A stretch of 64,000 nucleotides of DNA, from the NCBI RefSeq assembly GCF_030272615.1, contig NW_026729148.1, forward strand, positions 82,501-146,500, given 5' to 3'. A program made the position numbers and the translations under genes. This DNA comes from Cryptomeria japonica (lineage: Eukaryota; Streptophyta; Pinopsida; Cupressales; Cupressaceae). Shown here piece by piece: positions 18,614-32,099 of the stretch (its first letter is position 1; each line of letters opens with the position of its first letter). Below the pieces are notes generated by a model that made no database searches, had not been told where the DNA came from, and worked only from the letters and a program-made list of their open reading frames with translations.

Positions 18614-19906
18614 GCCCTGGTGTGCAGCCCAGGCAAGTTGTGCGCACCAAGGCACCCACCCTGGCCAAGGTGGGTCACGGGGTGGGTCCTAGGGTGGGTA
18701 ACGGGGTGGGTACTAAGGTGCGTGCCAAGGTGGGTCATGGGGTGGGTGCCAAGGTGGGCACCAGGGTGGGTGTGCACCAACCCTAGCCAGGGTAGGTCAC
18801 GGGGTGGTTGTCGGGGTGGGCGTCAAGGAGCCAAGGTGGGTGGCAAGTAGCCAAGTTGCGTGCCAAGGTGGGTGTCGGGGTGGGTGCCAAGGATCCAAGG
18901 TGGGTGCCAAGGAACCAAGGTGGGTGTCTGGGTGGGTGCCGAGGTGGGAGCCAGGGTGGGTCCCAAGGTGAGTGCAAAGGTGGGTGCCAGGGTCAAGGTG
19001 AGTGCCAATGTGGGTTCCAAGGTGCCAGGGTCAGGGTGAGTGCCAATGTGGGTTCAAAGGTGCTAAGTTGGGTGCGAGGTTGGGTGCGAGGGTGGGTGGG
19101 TGCCAAGGTGTGCTAGGTGGAAGCCCGGGTGGGTCGGCATCCCATGGGTGTCGAGTTGGGTGCCTGATGGGTGCTTCTTGTCAAGTTTTAGTCGTCGGGA
19201 CTCATTTCGAGCCTTAGAGGTCGTTTCTTGTCCGGTTGCCCTGTCTTCGACCTGGGAACCCAATTTTGGTCCTCGGGTCCCATTTTTTTTTGTCTCGCAT
19301 CCCACTTTTGGCCTGTGGCCTTTTCGGGGTCGATTCTCGTTTTGGGCATCAGAGCATGTTTCTTCTCCTAAAACCCAATATTTGTTTATTAAGTCTCGGA
19401 ACACATTTTTGTTCTCGTGGACCCATCATGGGTCTTGGAACGCATTTGTGGTCCTTGGGTCCCATTTTGCATCCCGAAACTTGTGTTTTGGTGCTTGATC
19501 CCTATTTTGGGTGCCCACCTTGCACCAAGTGCGCACCCGGGGCAAACCGAGCGCCTTGGTGCACCGGGGCAAGATCGAGCGTGCACCCGAGGCGCCCCGA
19601 ACATGCACCAAGGTGCACTCGGCCCACATGTGAGCGCAGGTCGTTGCGCCCGAGGTGGTGTGTGGGCACCGCGTTGCAGACGGGACACTGCACGCACACG
19701 ACGCCCCGTCCAGGTGCACGCACGTAGGCCGGGCCGGGTGCACACCCGACGCCCTAGCAAGGTGCGCGCACCCGGGCAGGGCTCACACTTGGCGAACGGG
19801 GCGCACTTCGCGAGGGAGGGTGTGCACCTCGACGGGGGTGGGTGGCCGGGGTGGATTCGCACGTGGGTCGCGGTTTGCTAAGTACACACTGCGACAAGCT
19901 CATAAC

Positions 19907-20025
19907 GGGTGCGATCATACCAGCGTTAGTGCACCGGATCCCATCAGAACTCCGCAGTTAAGCGCGCTTGGGCCGGAGTAGTACTGGGATGGGTGACCTC
20001 CCGGGAAGTCCCGGTGTTGCACCCT
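19907..20025 (+). rRNA. 5S ribosomal RNA, copy 2
   Basis: Identical in sequence to copy 1, including the internal A box, intermediate element and C box, with the same 30-base 5' flank. It starts 6012 bp after copy 1. The only difference nearby is in the terminator. Confidence 0.98.
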
Positions 20026-20030
20026 TTCTT
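20025..20030 (+). terminator. Pol III terminator, interrupted (TTTCTT)
   Basis: The T6 tract is broken by one C, leaving three T, below the four usually needed. The five-T run two bases after an AG spacer could serve instead and would lengthen the primary transcript by roughly ten bases. Confidence 0.65.
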
Positions 20031-23000
20031 AGTTTTTCGCCGGGCGTCGCAATGCTATTTGAATAAACCTTTTGCCCGTTTGCGTTCTCGTCGGGGCCGG
20101 GCCGGGCCGGGGTGCGCTGCCCGCACTACCGCGCGCGCGGGGGCGACACCGAGCGCGCACCCGAGGCGCCCCGAGCACACAGGCCACGGTGCAACCCGGG
20201 CGTTGTGCGCGCACCCCGGTGCGCCCGAGGTGCTGCGCGCGCACCCAGGTGAAATCGGTGTGCACCTCGGCCAGTGCGCGCTCGGTCGAGTCGCGCACGT
20301 TGGCCAAGGTGCACGGTGATGTTTCTTACTCTAAGGTTCCGCACCAGACGCCCGGGACAGGTGAGCGAAGCTGGGCGGGGCCGGGTGCGCGGCCGGGGCA
20401 GGTGCACGCAGCTGGAGAGAGCTTTGGAGCACACCAGAGGTGCGCACCTTGGAGCACACTTCGGAGCGCACCAATGATGCGCTCCATTCAAAAGTTTCCT
20501 GAAAAGGCAAAAAAAGTTGAGATTATAGAATTTCCCACTTGAGAGATTGTAAAAAAAAAAAATTTAAAATGAAGGAAACGCGGGTGCCAAGGTGTGCGCG
20601 CCCGGGTGCGCAGCCCAGCCAAGGTGTGCGCACCAAGGCGCCCACCCTGGCGAAGGTGCACGCAAGGTGCGCACCCGAGGCAAACCGGACAATTAACCCA
20701 ACTTTCGACTTCGCGCGCACCTGCGCACCTTGGAGCGCACTTCGGAGCGCTCCTTGGTGCGCACCAATCTTGGGCACCTCGGAGTGCACCATGGCGCCCA
20801 CCAAGGTGCGCACCCGGGGCAAACCGAGCTCCGACTTCGTGCGCACCTTGGAGCGCACGAAAGGTGCGCACCATGGCGCCCACCAAGGTGCGCAGCCCAG
20901 CCAAGGCGTGCGCATCAAGGTGCGCACCCTGGCGAAGGTGCGCACCCGGGGCAAACCGAGCTCCGACTTCGTGCGCACCTTGGAGCGCACAAAGGGTGCG
21001 CAACCCAGCCAAGGTGTGCGCACCCCGGGCAAACCGAGCTCCGAATCGTGCGCACCTTGGAGCACACTTCGGAGCCCTCCTTGGTGCGCACCGATGTTGC
21101 GCACCTCGGAGCGCACCCGGGGAAAACAATGCAATTAACCCGACTTTCGACTTCGTGGGCACCTCGGAGCGCTCTCGGGTTCGCACCTCGGAGCACACCG
21201 AGGTGCGCACCTTTGATGCGCTGCCTTCACCAATTTCCAGAAAAGGCAAGAAAACATTGAGAAGGTGTGCGCACCGAGGTGCCCACCCTGGCGAAGGTGC
21301 ACGCGAGGTGCGCACCCGGGGCAAACCGGGCTCCGACTTCGTGCACGCCATGCTGCGCACCTTGGAGGGCCATGGTGCGCACCTTGGAGCACACTTCGGA
21401 GCGCTCAATGGTGCCCAACCCAGCCAAGGTGCCCACCGCGGCGAAGGTGCACGCGAGGTGCGCACCCGGGGCAAACCGGGCTCCGACTTCGTGCACGCCG
21501 CACCTTGGAGCACACTTCGGAGCGCTCCTTGGTGCGCACCAGGGCGCGCAACCCAGCCGAGGTGCCCACCCCGGCGAAGGTGCACGCGGGGTGCGCACCC
21601 GGGGCAAACCGGGCTCCGACTTCGTGCACGCCATGGTGCCCACCGCGGCGAAGGTGCACGCGAGGTGCGCACCCGGGGCAAACCGGGCTCCGACTTCGTG
21701 CACGCCGCACCTTGGAGCACACTTCGGAGCGCTCCTTGGTGCGCACCAGGGCGCGCAACCCAGCCGAGGTGCCCACCCCGGCGAAGGTGCACGCGAGGTG
21801 CGCACCCGGGGCAAACCGGGCTCCGACTTCGTGCACGCCATGGTGCCCACCGCGGCGAAGGTGCACGCGAGGTGCGCACCCGGGGCAAACCGGGCTCCGA
21901 CTTCGTGCACGCCGCACCTTGGAGCACACTTCGGAGCGCTCCTTGGTGCGCACCATGGTGCCCACCAGGGCGCGCAACCCCGCCGAAGGTGCACGCGAGG
22001 TGCGCACCCGGGGCAAACCGGGCTCCGACTTCGTGCACGCCGCACCTTGGAGCACACTTCGGAGCGCTCCTTGGTGCGCACCAGGGCGCGCAACCCCGCC
22101 GAAGGTGCACGCGAGGTGCGCACCCGGGGCAAACCGGGCTCCGACTTCGTGCACGCCATGGTGCGCACCAGGGTGCCCACCGCGGCGAAGGTGCGCACCC
22201 GGGGCAAACCGGGCTCCGACTTCGTGCACGCCGCACCTTGGAGCACACTTCGGAGCGCTCCTTGGTGCGCACCAGGGCGCGCAACCCAGCCGAGGTGCCC
22301 ACCCCGGCGAAGGTGCACGCGAGGTGCGCACCCGGGGCAAACCGGGCTCCGACTTCGTGCACGCCATGGTGCCCACCGCGGCGAAGGTGCGCACCCGGGG
22401 CAAACCGGGCTAGGACTTCGTGCACGCCGCACCTTGGAGCACACTTCGGAGCGCTCCTTGGTGCGCACCATGGTGCCCACCAGGCCGCGCAACCCAGCCA
22501 AGGTGTGCGCACCAAGGTGCACGCGAGGTGCGCACCCGGGGCAAACCGGGGTCCGGCTTCGTGCACGCCGCACCTTGGAGCACACATCGGGGCGCTCCCG
22601 GGTTCGCACCGGCGTTGCGCACCGTGGTGGGCACCTCGGAGCGCACCGTGGTGGGCACCTCGGAGCACACCAAGGTGGGCAGCGAGGTGCGCACCTTTGA
22701 TGCGATGCCTTCACTAATTTCCATAAAAGGCAAAAGAAAACGAGATTTTAAAATTTCCGTTTTGAAAGATAGTGAGAAAAAGGGAATGCTGGTGCCATCT
22801 TGAGCCCGCCCTGGTGCGCAGCCCAGCCAAGGTGTGCGCACCAAGGTGCCCACCCTGGCGAAGGTGCGCGCCCGGGCAATTAACCCAACTTCCAACTTCG
22901 CGCGCGCCAGGGTGGGAGCGCACCCAACAACCGGGCCTGGGAAGAGCCAATGCGAGAAACCCCACCAAACGCTCTGACAAAAAAAGAGGGGGCGCTCCAG

Positions 23001-25940
23001 TAACCCCGCTTCGGAGCGCACCCTGGGCAAACCCAGCCAGGGTGCCCACCCCGGCCAAGGTGCAGGCGAGGTGCGCACCCGGGGCAAACCGGGCTCCGAC
23101 AACGTGCACGCCGCACCTTGGAGCACACTTCGTAGCGCTCCCGGGTGCGCACCTCAGAGCACACCAAGGTGGGCAGCGAGGTGCGCACCTTTGATGCGCT
23201 GCCTTCACTAATTTCCAGAAAAGGCAAAAAAAAGAGGAGATTTTAAAATTTCCGTTTTGAAAGATAGTGAAAAAAACGGAACGCGGGTGCCATCTTGAGC
23301 CCGCCCGGGTGCACAGCCCAGGTAAGGTGCCCACCCTGGCAAAGGTGCGCACCCGGGCAATTAACCCTACTTCCGACTTCGTGCGCGCCAGGGTGGCAAC
23401 CGGGCCTGGGAAGAGCCAATGCGAGAAACCCCACCAAACGCTCCGACAAAAAAAGAGGCGGCGCTCCAATAACCCCGCTTCGGAGCGCAGCCGGGGCAAA
23501 CCCAGCCAAGGTGCCCACCCCGACGAAGGTGCACGCGAGGTGCGCACCCGGGGCAAACCGGGCTCCGACAACGTGCACGCAGCACCTTGGAGCACACTTC
23601 GAAGCACTCCCGGGTGCCCACCGGCGTTGCGCACCGTGGTGGGCAGCGAGGTGCGCACCTTTGATGCGCTGCCTTCACTAATTTCCAGAAAAGGCAAAAA
23701 AAAATGAGATTTTAAAATTTCCGTTTTGAAAGATAGTGAAAAAAACGGAACGCGGGTGCCATCTTGAGCCCGCCCTGGTGCGCAGCCCAGGCAAGGCATG
23801 CGCACCAAGGTGCCCACCCGCGGTGCACGCCCGGGGCAAACCGGGCTCCGACTTCGTGCAGGCCGCACCTTGGAGCACACTTCGGAGCGCTCCTTGGTGC
23901 GCACCATGGTGCCCACCAGGGCGCACCCGGGGCAAACCGGGCTCCGACTTCGTGCACGCCGCACCTTGGAGCACACATCGGAGCGCTCCCAGGTTCGCAC
24001 CAGCGTTGCGCACCTTTGATGCGCTGCCTTCACTAATTTCCAGAAAAGGCAAAAAAAAACGATATTTTAAAATTTCCGTTCTGAAAGATAGTGAAAAAAA
24101 CGGAACGCGGGTGCCATCTTGAGCCCTTCCTGGTGCGCAGCCCAGGCAAGTTGTGCGCACCAAGGTGCCCACCCTGGCGGAGGTGCGCGCCCGGGGCAAA
24201 CCGGGCTCCGACTTCGTGCACTGCATGGTGCCCACCAAGGCGCGCAACCCAGCCAAGGTGCCCACCGCAGCGAAGGTGCACGCGAGGTGCGCACCCGAGG
24301 TGCACACCCGGGGCAAACCGAGCTCCGACTTCGTGCACGCCGCACCTTGGAGCACACTTCAGAGCGCTCCTTGGTGCGCACCAGGGCGCGCAACCCAGCC
24401 AAGGTGCTCACCCCGGCGAAGGTGCACGCGAGGTGCGCACCCGGGGCAAGCCGGGCTCGGACTTCGTGCACGCCGCACCTTGGAGCACACATCGGAGCGC
24501 TCCCGGGTTCGCACCAGCATTGCGCACCTTTGATGCGCTGCCTTCACTAATTTCCAGAAAAGGCAAAAAAAAAAAAAAAACGAGATTTTAAAATTTCCGT
24601 TTTGAAAGATAGTGAAAAAAACGGAACGCGGGTGCCATCTTGAGCCCGCCCTGGTGTGCAGCCCAGGCAAGTTGTGCGCACCAAGGCACCCACCCTGGCC
24701 AAGGTGGGTCACGGGGTGGGTCCTAGGGTGGGTAACGGGGTGGGTACTAAGGTGCGTGCCAAGGTGGGTCATGGGGTGGGTGCCAAGGTGGGCACCAGGG
24801 TGGGTGTGCACCAACCCTAGCCAGGGTAGGTCACGGGGTGGTTGTCGGGGTGGGCGTCAAGGAGCCAAGGTGGGTGGCAAGTAGCCAAGTTGCGTGCCAA
24901 GGTGGGTGTCGGGGTGGGTGCCAAGGATCCAAGGTGGGTGCCAAGGAACCAAGGTGGGTGTCTGGGTGGGTGCCGAGGTGGGAGCCAGGGTGGGTCCCAA
25001 GGTGAGTGCAAAGGTGGGTGCCAGGGTCAAGGTGAGTGCCAATGTGGGTTCCAAGGTGCCAGGGTCAGGGTGAGTGCCAATGTGGGTTCAAAGGTGCTAA
25101 GTTGGGTGCGAGGTTGGGTGCGAGGGTGGGTGGGTGCCAAGGTGTGCTAGGTGGAAGCCCGGGTGGGTCGGCATCCCATGGGTGTCGAGTTGGGTGCCTG
25201 ATGGGTGCTTCTTGTCAAGTTTTAGTCGTCGGGACTCATTTCGAGCCTTAGAGGTCGTTTCTTGTCCGGTTGCCCTGTCTTCGACCTGGGAACCCAATTT
25301 TGGTCCTCGGGTCCCATTTTTTTTTGTCTCGCATCCCACTTTTGGCCTGTGGCCTTTTCGGGGTCGATTCTCGTTTTGGGCATCAGAGCATGTTTCTTCT
25401 CCTAAAACCCAATATTTGTTTATTAAGTCTCGGAACACATTTTTGTTCTCGTGGACCCATCATGGGTCTTGGAACGCATTTGTGGTCCTTGGGTCCCATT
25501 TTGCATCCCGAAACTTGTGTTTTGGTGCTTGATCCCTATTTTGGGTGCCCACCTTGCACCAAGTGCGCACCCGGGGCAAACCGAGCGCCTTGGTGCACCG
25601 GGGCAAGATCGAGCGTGCACCCGAGGCGCCCCGAACATGCACCAAGGTGCACTCGGCCCACATGTGAGCGCAGGTCGTTGCGCCCGAGGTGGTGTGTGGG
25701 CACCGCGTTGCAGACGGGACACTGCACGCACACGACGCCCCGTCCAGGTGCACGCACGTAGGCCGGGCCGGGTGCACACCCGACGCCCTAGCAAGGTGCG
25801 CGCACCCGGGCAGGGCTCACACTTGGCGAACGGGGCGCACTTCGCGAGGGAGGGTGTGCACCTCGACGGGGGTGGGTGGCCGGGGTGGATTCGCACGTGG
25901 GTCGCGGTTTGCTAAGTACACACTGCGACAAGCTCATAAC

Positions 25941-26059
25941 GGGTGCGATCATACCAGCGTTAGTGCACCGGATCCCATCAGAACTCCGCAGTTAAGCGCG
26001 CTTGGGCCGGAGTAGTACTGGGATGGGTGACCTCCCGGGAAGTCCCGGTGTTGCACCCT
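25941..26059 (+). rRNA. 5S ribosomal RNA, copy 3
   Basis: Identical to copy 1; 6034 bp after copy 2. The full T6 terminator follows. Confidence 0.98.
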
Positions 26060-26064
26060 TTTTT
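26059..26064 (+). terminator. Pol III terminator, T6
   Basis: Six T directly after the gene, with the five-T backup run downstream. Confidence 0.85.
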
Positions 26065-29000
26065 AGTTTTTCGCCGGGCGTCGCAATGCTATTTGAATAA
26101 ACCTTTTGCCCGTTTGCGTTCTCGTCGGGGCCGGGCCGGGCCGGGGTGCGCTGCCCGCACTACCGCGCGCGCGGGGGGCGACACCGAGCGCGCACCCGAG
26201 GCGCCCCGAGCACACAGGCCACGGTGCAACCCGGGCGTTGTGCGCGCACCCCGGTGCGCCCGAGGTGCTGCGCGCGCACCCAGGTGAAATCGGTGTGCAC
26301 CTCGGCCAGTGCGCGCTCGGTCGAGTCGCGCACGTTGGCCAAGGTGCACGGTGATGTTTCTTACTCTAAGGTTCCGCACCAGACGCCCGGGACAGGTGAG
26401 CGAAGCTGGGCGGGGCCGGGTGCGCGGCCGGGGCAGGTGCACGCAGCTGGAGAGAGCTTTGGAGCACACCAGAGGTGCGCACCTTGGAGCACACTTCGGA
26501 GCGCACCAATGATGCGCTCCATTCAAAAGTTTCCTGAAAAGGCAAAAAAAGTTGAGATTATAGAATTTCCCACTTGAGAGATTGTAAAAAAAAAAAATTT
26601 AAAATGAAGGAAACGCGGGTGCCAAGGTGTGCGCGCCCGGGTGCGCAGCCCAGCCAAGGTGTGCGCACCAAGGCGCCCACCCTGGCGAAGGTGCACGCAA
26701 GGTGCGCACCCGAGGCAAACCGGACAATTAACCCAACTTTCGACTTCGCGCGCACCTGCGCACCTTGGAGCGCACTTCGGAGCGCTCCTTGGTGCGCACC
26801 AATCTTGGGCACCTCGGAGTGCACCATGGCGCCCACCAAGGTGCGCACCCGGGGCAAACCGAGCTCCGACTTCGTGCGCACCTTGGAGCGCACGAAAGGT
26901 GCGCACCATGGCGCCCACCAAGGTGCGCAGCCCAGCCAAGGCGTGCGCATCAAGGTGCGCACCCTGGCGAAGGTGCGCACCCGGGGCAAACCGAGCTCCG
27001 ACTTCGTGCGCACCTTGGAGCGCACAAAGGGTGCGCAACCCAGCCAAGGTGTGCGCACCCCGGGCAAACCGAGCTCCGAATCGTGCGCACCTTGGAGCAC
27101 ACTTCGGAGCCCTCCTTGGTGCGCACCGATGTTGCGCACCTCGGAGCGCACCCGGGGAAAACAATGCAATTAACCCGACTTTCGACTTCGTGGGCACCTC
27201 GGAGCGCTCTCGGGTTCGCACCTCGGAGCACACCGAGGTGCGCACCTTTGATGCGCTGCCTTCACCAATTTCCAGAAAAGGCAAGAAAACATTGAGAAGG
27301 TGTGCGCACCGAGGTGCCCACCCTGGCGAAGGTGCACGCGAGGTGCGCACCCGGGGCAAACCGGGCTCCGACTTCGTGCACGCCATGCTGCGCACCTGGG
27401 AGGGCCATGGTGCGCACCTTGGAGCACACTTCGGAGCGCTCAATGGTGCCCAACCCAGCCAAGGTGCCCACCGCGGCGAAGGTGCACGCGAGGTGCGCAC
27501 CCGGGGCAAACCGGGCTCCGACTTCGTGCACGCCGCACCTTGGAGCACACTTCGGAGCGCTCCTTGGTGCGCACCAGGGCGCGCAACCCAGCCGAGGTGC
27601 CCACCCCGGCGAAGGTGCACGCGGGGTGCGCACCCGGGGCAAACCGGGCTCCGACTTCGTGCACGCCATGGTGCCCACCGCGGCGAAGGTGCACGCGAGG
27701 TGCGCACCCGGGGCAAACCGGGCTCCGACTTCGTGCACGCCGCACCTTGGAGCACACTTCGGAGCGCTCCTTGGTGCGCACCAGGGCGCGCAACCCAGCC
27801 GAGGTGCCCACCCCGGCGAAGGTGCACGCGAGGTGCGCACCCGGGGCAAACCGGGCTCCGACTTCGTGCACGCCATGGTGCCCACCGCGGCGAAGGTGCA
27901 CGCGAGGTGCGCACCCGGGGCAAACCGGGCTCCGACTTCGTGCACGCCGCACCTTGGAGCACACTTCGGAGCGCTCCTTGGTGCGCACCATGGTGCCCAC
28001 CAGGGCGCGCAACCCCGCCGAAGGTGCACGCGAGGTGCGCACCCGGGGCAAACCGGGCTCCGACTTCGTGCACGCCGCACCTTGGAGCACACTTCGGAGC
28101 GCTCCTTGGTGCGCACCAGGGCGCGCAACCCCGCCGAAGGTGCACGCGAGGTGCGCACCCGGGGCAAACCGGGCTCCGACTTCGTGCACGCCATGGTGCG
28201 CACCAGGGTGCCCACCGCGGCGAAGGTGCGCACCCGGGGCAAACCGGGCTCCGACTTCGTGCACGCCGCACCTTGGAGCACACTTCGGAGCGCTCCTTGG
28301 TGCGCACCAGGGCGCGCAACCCAGCCGAGGTGCCCACCCCGGCGAAGGTGCACGCGAGGTGCGCACCCGGGGCAAACCGGGCTCCGACTTCGTGCACGCC
28401 ATGGTGCCCACCGCGGCGAAGGTGCGCACCCGGGGCAAACCGGGCTAGGACTTCGTGCACGCCGCACCTTGGAGCACACTTCGGAGCGCTCCTTGGTGCG
28501 CACCATGGTGCCCACCAGGCCGCGCAACCCAGCCAAGGTGTGCGCACCAAGGTGCACGCGAGGTGCGCACCCGGGGCAAACCGGGGTCCGGCTTCGTGCA
28601 CGCCGCACCTTGGAGCACACATCGGGGCGCTCCCGGGTTCGCACCGGCGTTGCGCACCGTGGTGGGCACCTCGGAGCGCACCGTGGTGGGCACCTCGGAG
28701 CACACCAAGGTGGGCAGCGAGGTGCGCACCTTTGATGCGATGCCTTCACTAATTTCCATAAAAGGCAAAAAAAAACGAGATTTTAAAATTTCCGTTTTGA
28801 AAGATAGTGAGAAAAAGGGAATGCTGGTGCCATCTTGAGCCCGCCCTGGTGCGCAGCCCAGCCAAGGTGTGCGCACCAAGGTGCCCACCCTGGCGAAGGT
28901 GCGCGCCCGGGCAATTAACCCAACTTCCAACTTCGCGCGCGCCAGGGTGGGAGCGCACCCAACAACCGGGCCTGGGAAGAGCCAATGCGAGAAACCCCAC

Positions 29001-31975
29001 CAAACGCTCTGACAAAAAAAGAGGGGGCGCTCCAGTAACCCCGCTTCGGAGCGCACCCTGGGCAAACCCAGCCAGGGTGCCCACCCCGGCCAAGGTGCAG
29101 GCGAGGTGCGCACCCGGGGCAAACCGGGCTCCGACAACGTGCACGCCGCACCTTGGAGCACACTTCGTAGCGCTCCCGGGTGCGCACCTCAGAGCACACC
29201 AAGGTGGGCAGCGAGGTGCGCACCTTTGATGCGCTGCCTTCACTAATTTCCAGAAAAGGCAAAAAAAAGAGGAGATTTTAAAATTTCCGTTTTGAAAGAT
29301 AGTGAAAAAAACGGAACGCGGGTGCCATCTTGAGCCCGCCCGGGTGCACAGCCCAGGTAAGGTGCCCACCCTGGCAAAGGTGCGCACCCGGGCAATTAAC
29401 CCTACTTCCGACTTCGTGCGCGCCAGGGTGGCAACCGGGCCTGGGAAGAGCCAATGCGAGAAACCCCACCAAACGCTCCGACAAAAAAAGAGGCGGCGCT
29501 CCAATAACCCCGCTTCGGAGCGCAGCCGGGGCAAACCCAGCCAAGGTGCCCACCCCGACGAAGGTGCACGCGAGGTGCGCACCCGGGGCAAACCGGGCTC
29601 CGACAACGTGCACGCAGCACCTTGGAGCACACTTCGAAGCACTCCCGGGTGCCCACCGGCGTTGCGCACCGTGGTGGGCAGCGAGGTGCGCACCTTTGAT
29701 GCGCTGCCTTCACTAATTTCCAGAAAAGGCAAAAAAAAATGAGATTTTAAAATTTCCGTTTTGAAAGATAGTGAAAAAAACGGAACGCGGGTGCCATCTT
29801 GAGCCCGCCCTGGTGCGCAGCCCAGGCAAGGCATGCGCACCAAGGTGCCCACCCGCGGTGCACGCCCGGGGCAAACCGGGCTCCGACTTCGTGCAGGCCG
29901 CACCTTGGAGCACACTTCGGAGCGCTCCTTGGTGCGCACCATGGTGCCCACCAGGGCGCACCCGGGGCAAACCGGGCTCCGACTTCGTGCACGCCGCACC
30001 TTGGAGCACACATCGGAGCGCTCCCAGGTTCGCACCAGCGTTGCGCACCTTTGATGCGCTGCCTTCACTAATTTCCAGAAAAGGCAAAAAAAAACGATAT
30101 TTTAAAATTTCCGTTCTGAAAGATAGTGAAAAAAACGGAACGCGGGTGCCATCTTGAGCCCTTCCTGGTGCGCAGCCCAGGCAAGTTGTGCGCACCAAGG
30201 TGCCCACCCTGGCGGAGGTGCGCGCCCGGGGCAAACCGGGCTCCGACTTCGTGCACTGCATGGTGCCCACCAAGGCGCGCAACCCAGCCAAGGTGCCCAC
30301 CGCAGCGAAGGTGCACGCGAGGTGCGCACCCGAGGTGCACACCCGGGGCAAACCGAGCTCCGACTTCGTGCACGCCGCACCTTGGAGCACACTTCAGAGC
30401 GCTCCTTGGTGCGCACCAGGGCGCGCAACCCAGCCAAGGTGCTCACCCCGGCGAAGGTGCACGCGAGGTGCGCACCCGGGGCAAGCCGGGCTCGGACTTC
30501 GTGCACGCCGCACCTTGGAGCACACATCGGAGCGCTCCCGGGTTCGCACCAGCATTGCGCACCTTTGATGCGCTGCCTTCACTAATTTCCAGAAAAGGCA
30601 AAAAAAAAAAAAAAACGAGATTTTAAAATTTCCGTTTTGAAAGATAGTGAAAAAAACGGAACGCGGGTGCCATCTTGAGCCCGCCCTGGTGTGCAGCCCA
30701 GGCAAGTTGTGCGCACCAAGGCACCCACCCTGGCCAAGGTGGGTCACGGGGTGGGTCCTAGGGTGGGTAACGGGGTGGGTACTAAGGTGCGTGCCAAGGT
30801 GGGTCATGGGGTGGGTGCCAAGGTGGGCACCAGGGTGGGTGTGCACCAACCCTAGCCAGGGTAGGTCACGGGGTGGTTGTCGGGGTGGGCGTCAAGGAGC
30901 CAAGGTGGGTGGCAAGTAGCCAAGTTGCGTGCCAAGGTGGGTGTCGGGGTGGGTGCCAAGGATCCAAGGTGGGTGCCAAGGAACCAAGGTGGGTGTCTGG
31001 GTGGGTGCCGAGGTGGGAGCCAGGGTGGGTCCCAAGGTGAGTGCAAAGGTGGGTGCCAGGGTCAAGGTGAGTGCCAATGTGGGTTCCAAGGTGCCAGGGT
31101 CAGGGTGAGTGCCAATGTGGGTTCAAAGGTGCTAAGTTGGGTGCGAGGTTGGGTGCGAGGGTGGGTGGGTGCCAAGGTGTGCTAGGTGGAAGCCCGGGTG
31201 GGTCGGCATCCCATGGGTGTCGAGTTGGGTGCCTGATGGGTGCTTCTTGTCAAGTTTTAGTCGTCGGGACTCATTTCGAGCCTTAGAGGTCGTTTCTTGT
31301 CCGGTTGCCCTGTCTTCGACCTGGGAACCCAATTTTGGTCCTCGGGTCCCATTTTTTTTTGTCTCGCATCCCACTTTTGGCCTGTGGCCTTTTCGGGGTC
31401 GATTCTCGTTTTGGGCATCAGAGCATGTTTCTTCTCCTAAAACCCAATATTTGTTTATTAAGTCTCGGAACACATTTTTGTTCTCGTGGACCCATCATGG
31501 GTCTTGGAACGCATTTGTGGTCCTTGGGTCCCATTTTGCATCCCGAAACTTGTGTTTTGGTGCTTGATCCCTATTTTGGGTGCCCACCTTGCACCAAGTG
31601 CGCACCCGGGGCAAACCGAGCGCCTTGGTGCACCGGGGCAAGATCGAGCGTGCCCCCGAGGCGCCCCGAACATGCACCAAGGTGCACTCGGCCCACATGT
31701 GAGCGCAGGTCGTTGCGCCCGAGGTGGTGTGTGGGCACCGCGTTGCAGACGGGACACTGCACGCACACGACGCCCCGTCCAGGTGCACGCACGTAGGCCG
31801 GGCCGGGTGCACACCCGACGCCCTAGCAAGGTGCGCGCACCCGGGCAGGGCTCACACTTGGCGAACGGGGCGCACTTCGCGAGGGAGGGTGTGCACCTCG
31901 ACGGGGGTGGGTGGCCGGGGTGGATTCGCACGTGGGTCGCGGTTTGCTAAGTACACACTGCGACAAGCTCATAAC

Positions 31976-32094
31976 GGGTGCGATCATACCAGCGTTAGTG
32001 CACCGGATCCCATCAGAACTCCGCAGTTAAGCGCGCTTGGGCCGGAGTAGTACTGGGATGGGTGACCTCCCGGGAAGTCCCGGTGTTGCACCCT
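31976..32094 (+). rRNA. 5S ribosomal RNA, copy 4
   Basis: Identical to copy 1; 6035 bp after copy 3. It is the second copy followed by an interrupted T tract. Confidence 0.98.
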
Positions 32095-32099
32095 TTCTT
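32094..32099 (+). terminator. Pol III terminator, interrupted (TTTCTT)
   Basis: Same C interruption as in unit 2; the five-T run downstream is intact. Confidence 0.65.

Larger units (their letters stand above)
12640..18651 (+). repeat. 5S rDNA unit 1 (6012 bp), left edge of the array
   Basis: Order: G-rich minisatellite (12640-13135), old T-rich repeat (13136-13505), GC-rich 5' flank (13506-13894), 5S gene (13895-14013), GC-rich 3' flank (14026-14464), then about 4.2 kb of GGTGCGCACC-based arrays interrupted by seven A-rich modules. The boundary is set where homology with the next unit starts ('gcacccaccctggcc'). This unit lacks a 23-bp segment present near 22513 in unit 2 and carries private changes ('caaatcggg' at 16130, 'ggcaatccgg' at 18162, 'gcgacgaagg' at 16367). 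It is therefore the most divergent unit, as expected at an array end. Confidence 0.95.
18652..24685 (+). repeat. 5S rDNA unit 2 (6034 bp)
   Basis: Same order as unit 1 with parts shifted by about 6.01 kb. It contains the 23-bp segment missing from unit 1, has 'gcccgggtgcacagcc' near 23304 (shared with units 3 and 4 only), the TTTCTT terminator (shared with unit 4) and a private 'ggcaaaagaaaac' near 22729. Confidence 0.96.
24686..30720 (+). repeat. 5S rDNA unit 3 (6035 bp)
   Basis: Same architecture. Markers: G6 run downstream of the gene (as in units 1 and 8), 'cccgggtgcacagcc' near 29339 (as in 2 and 4) and a private 'cacctgggagggcc' near 27395. Confidence 0.96.

Noticed and set aside
14026-18651. 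A second Pol III or Pol I gene inside the 5S unit
   Set aside because: No TATATAGGGG motif, tRNA-like boxes or second 5S-like sequence was found in the spacer.
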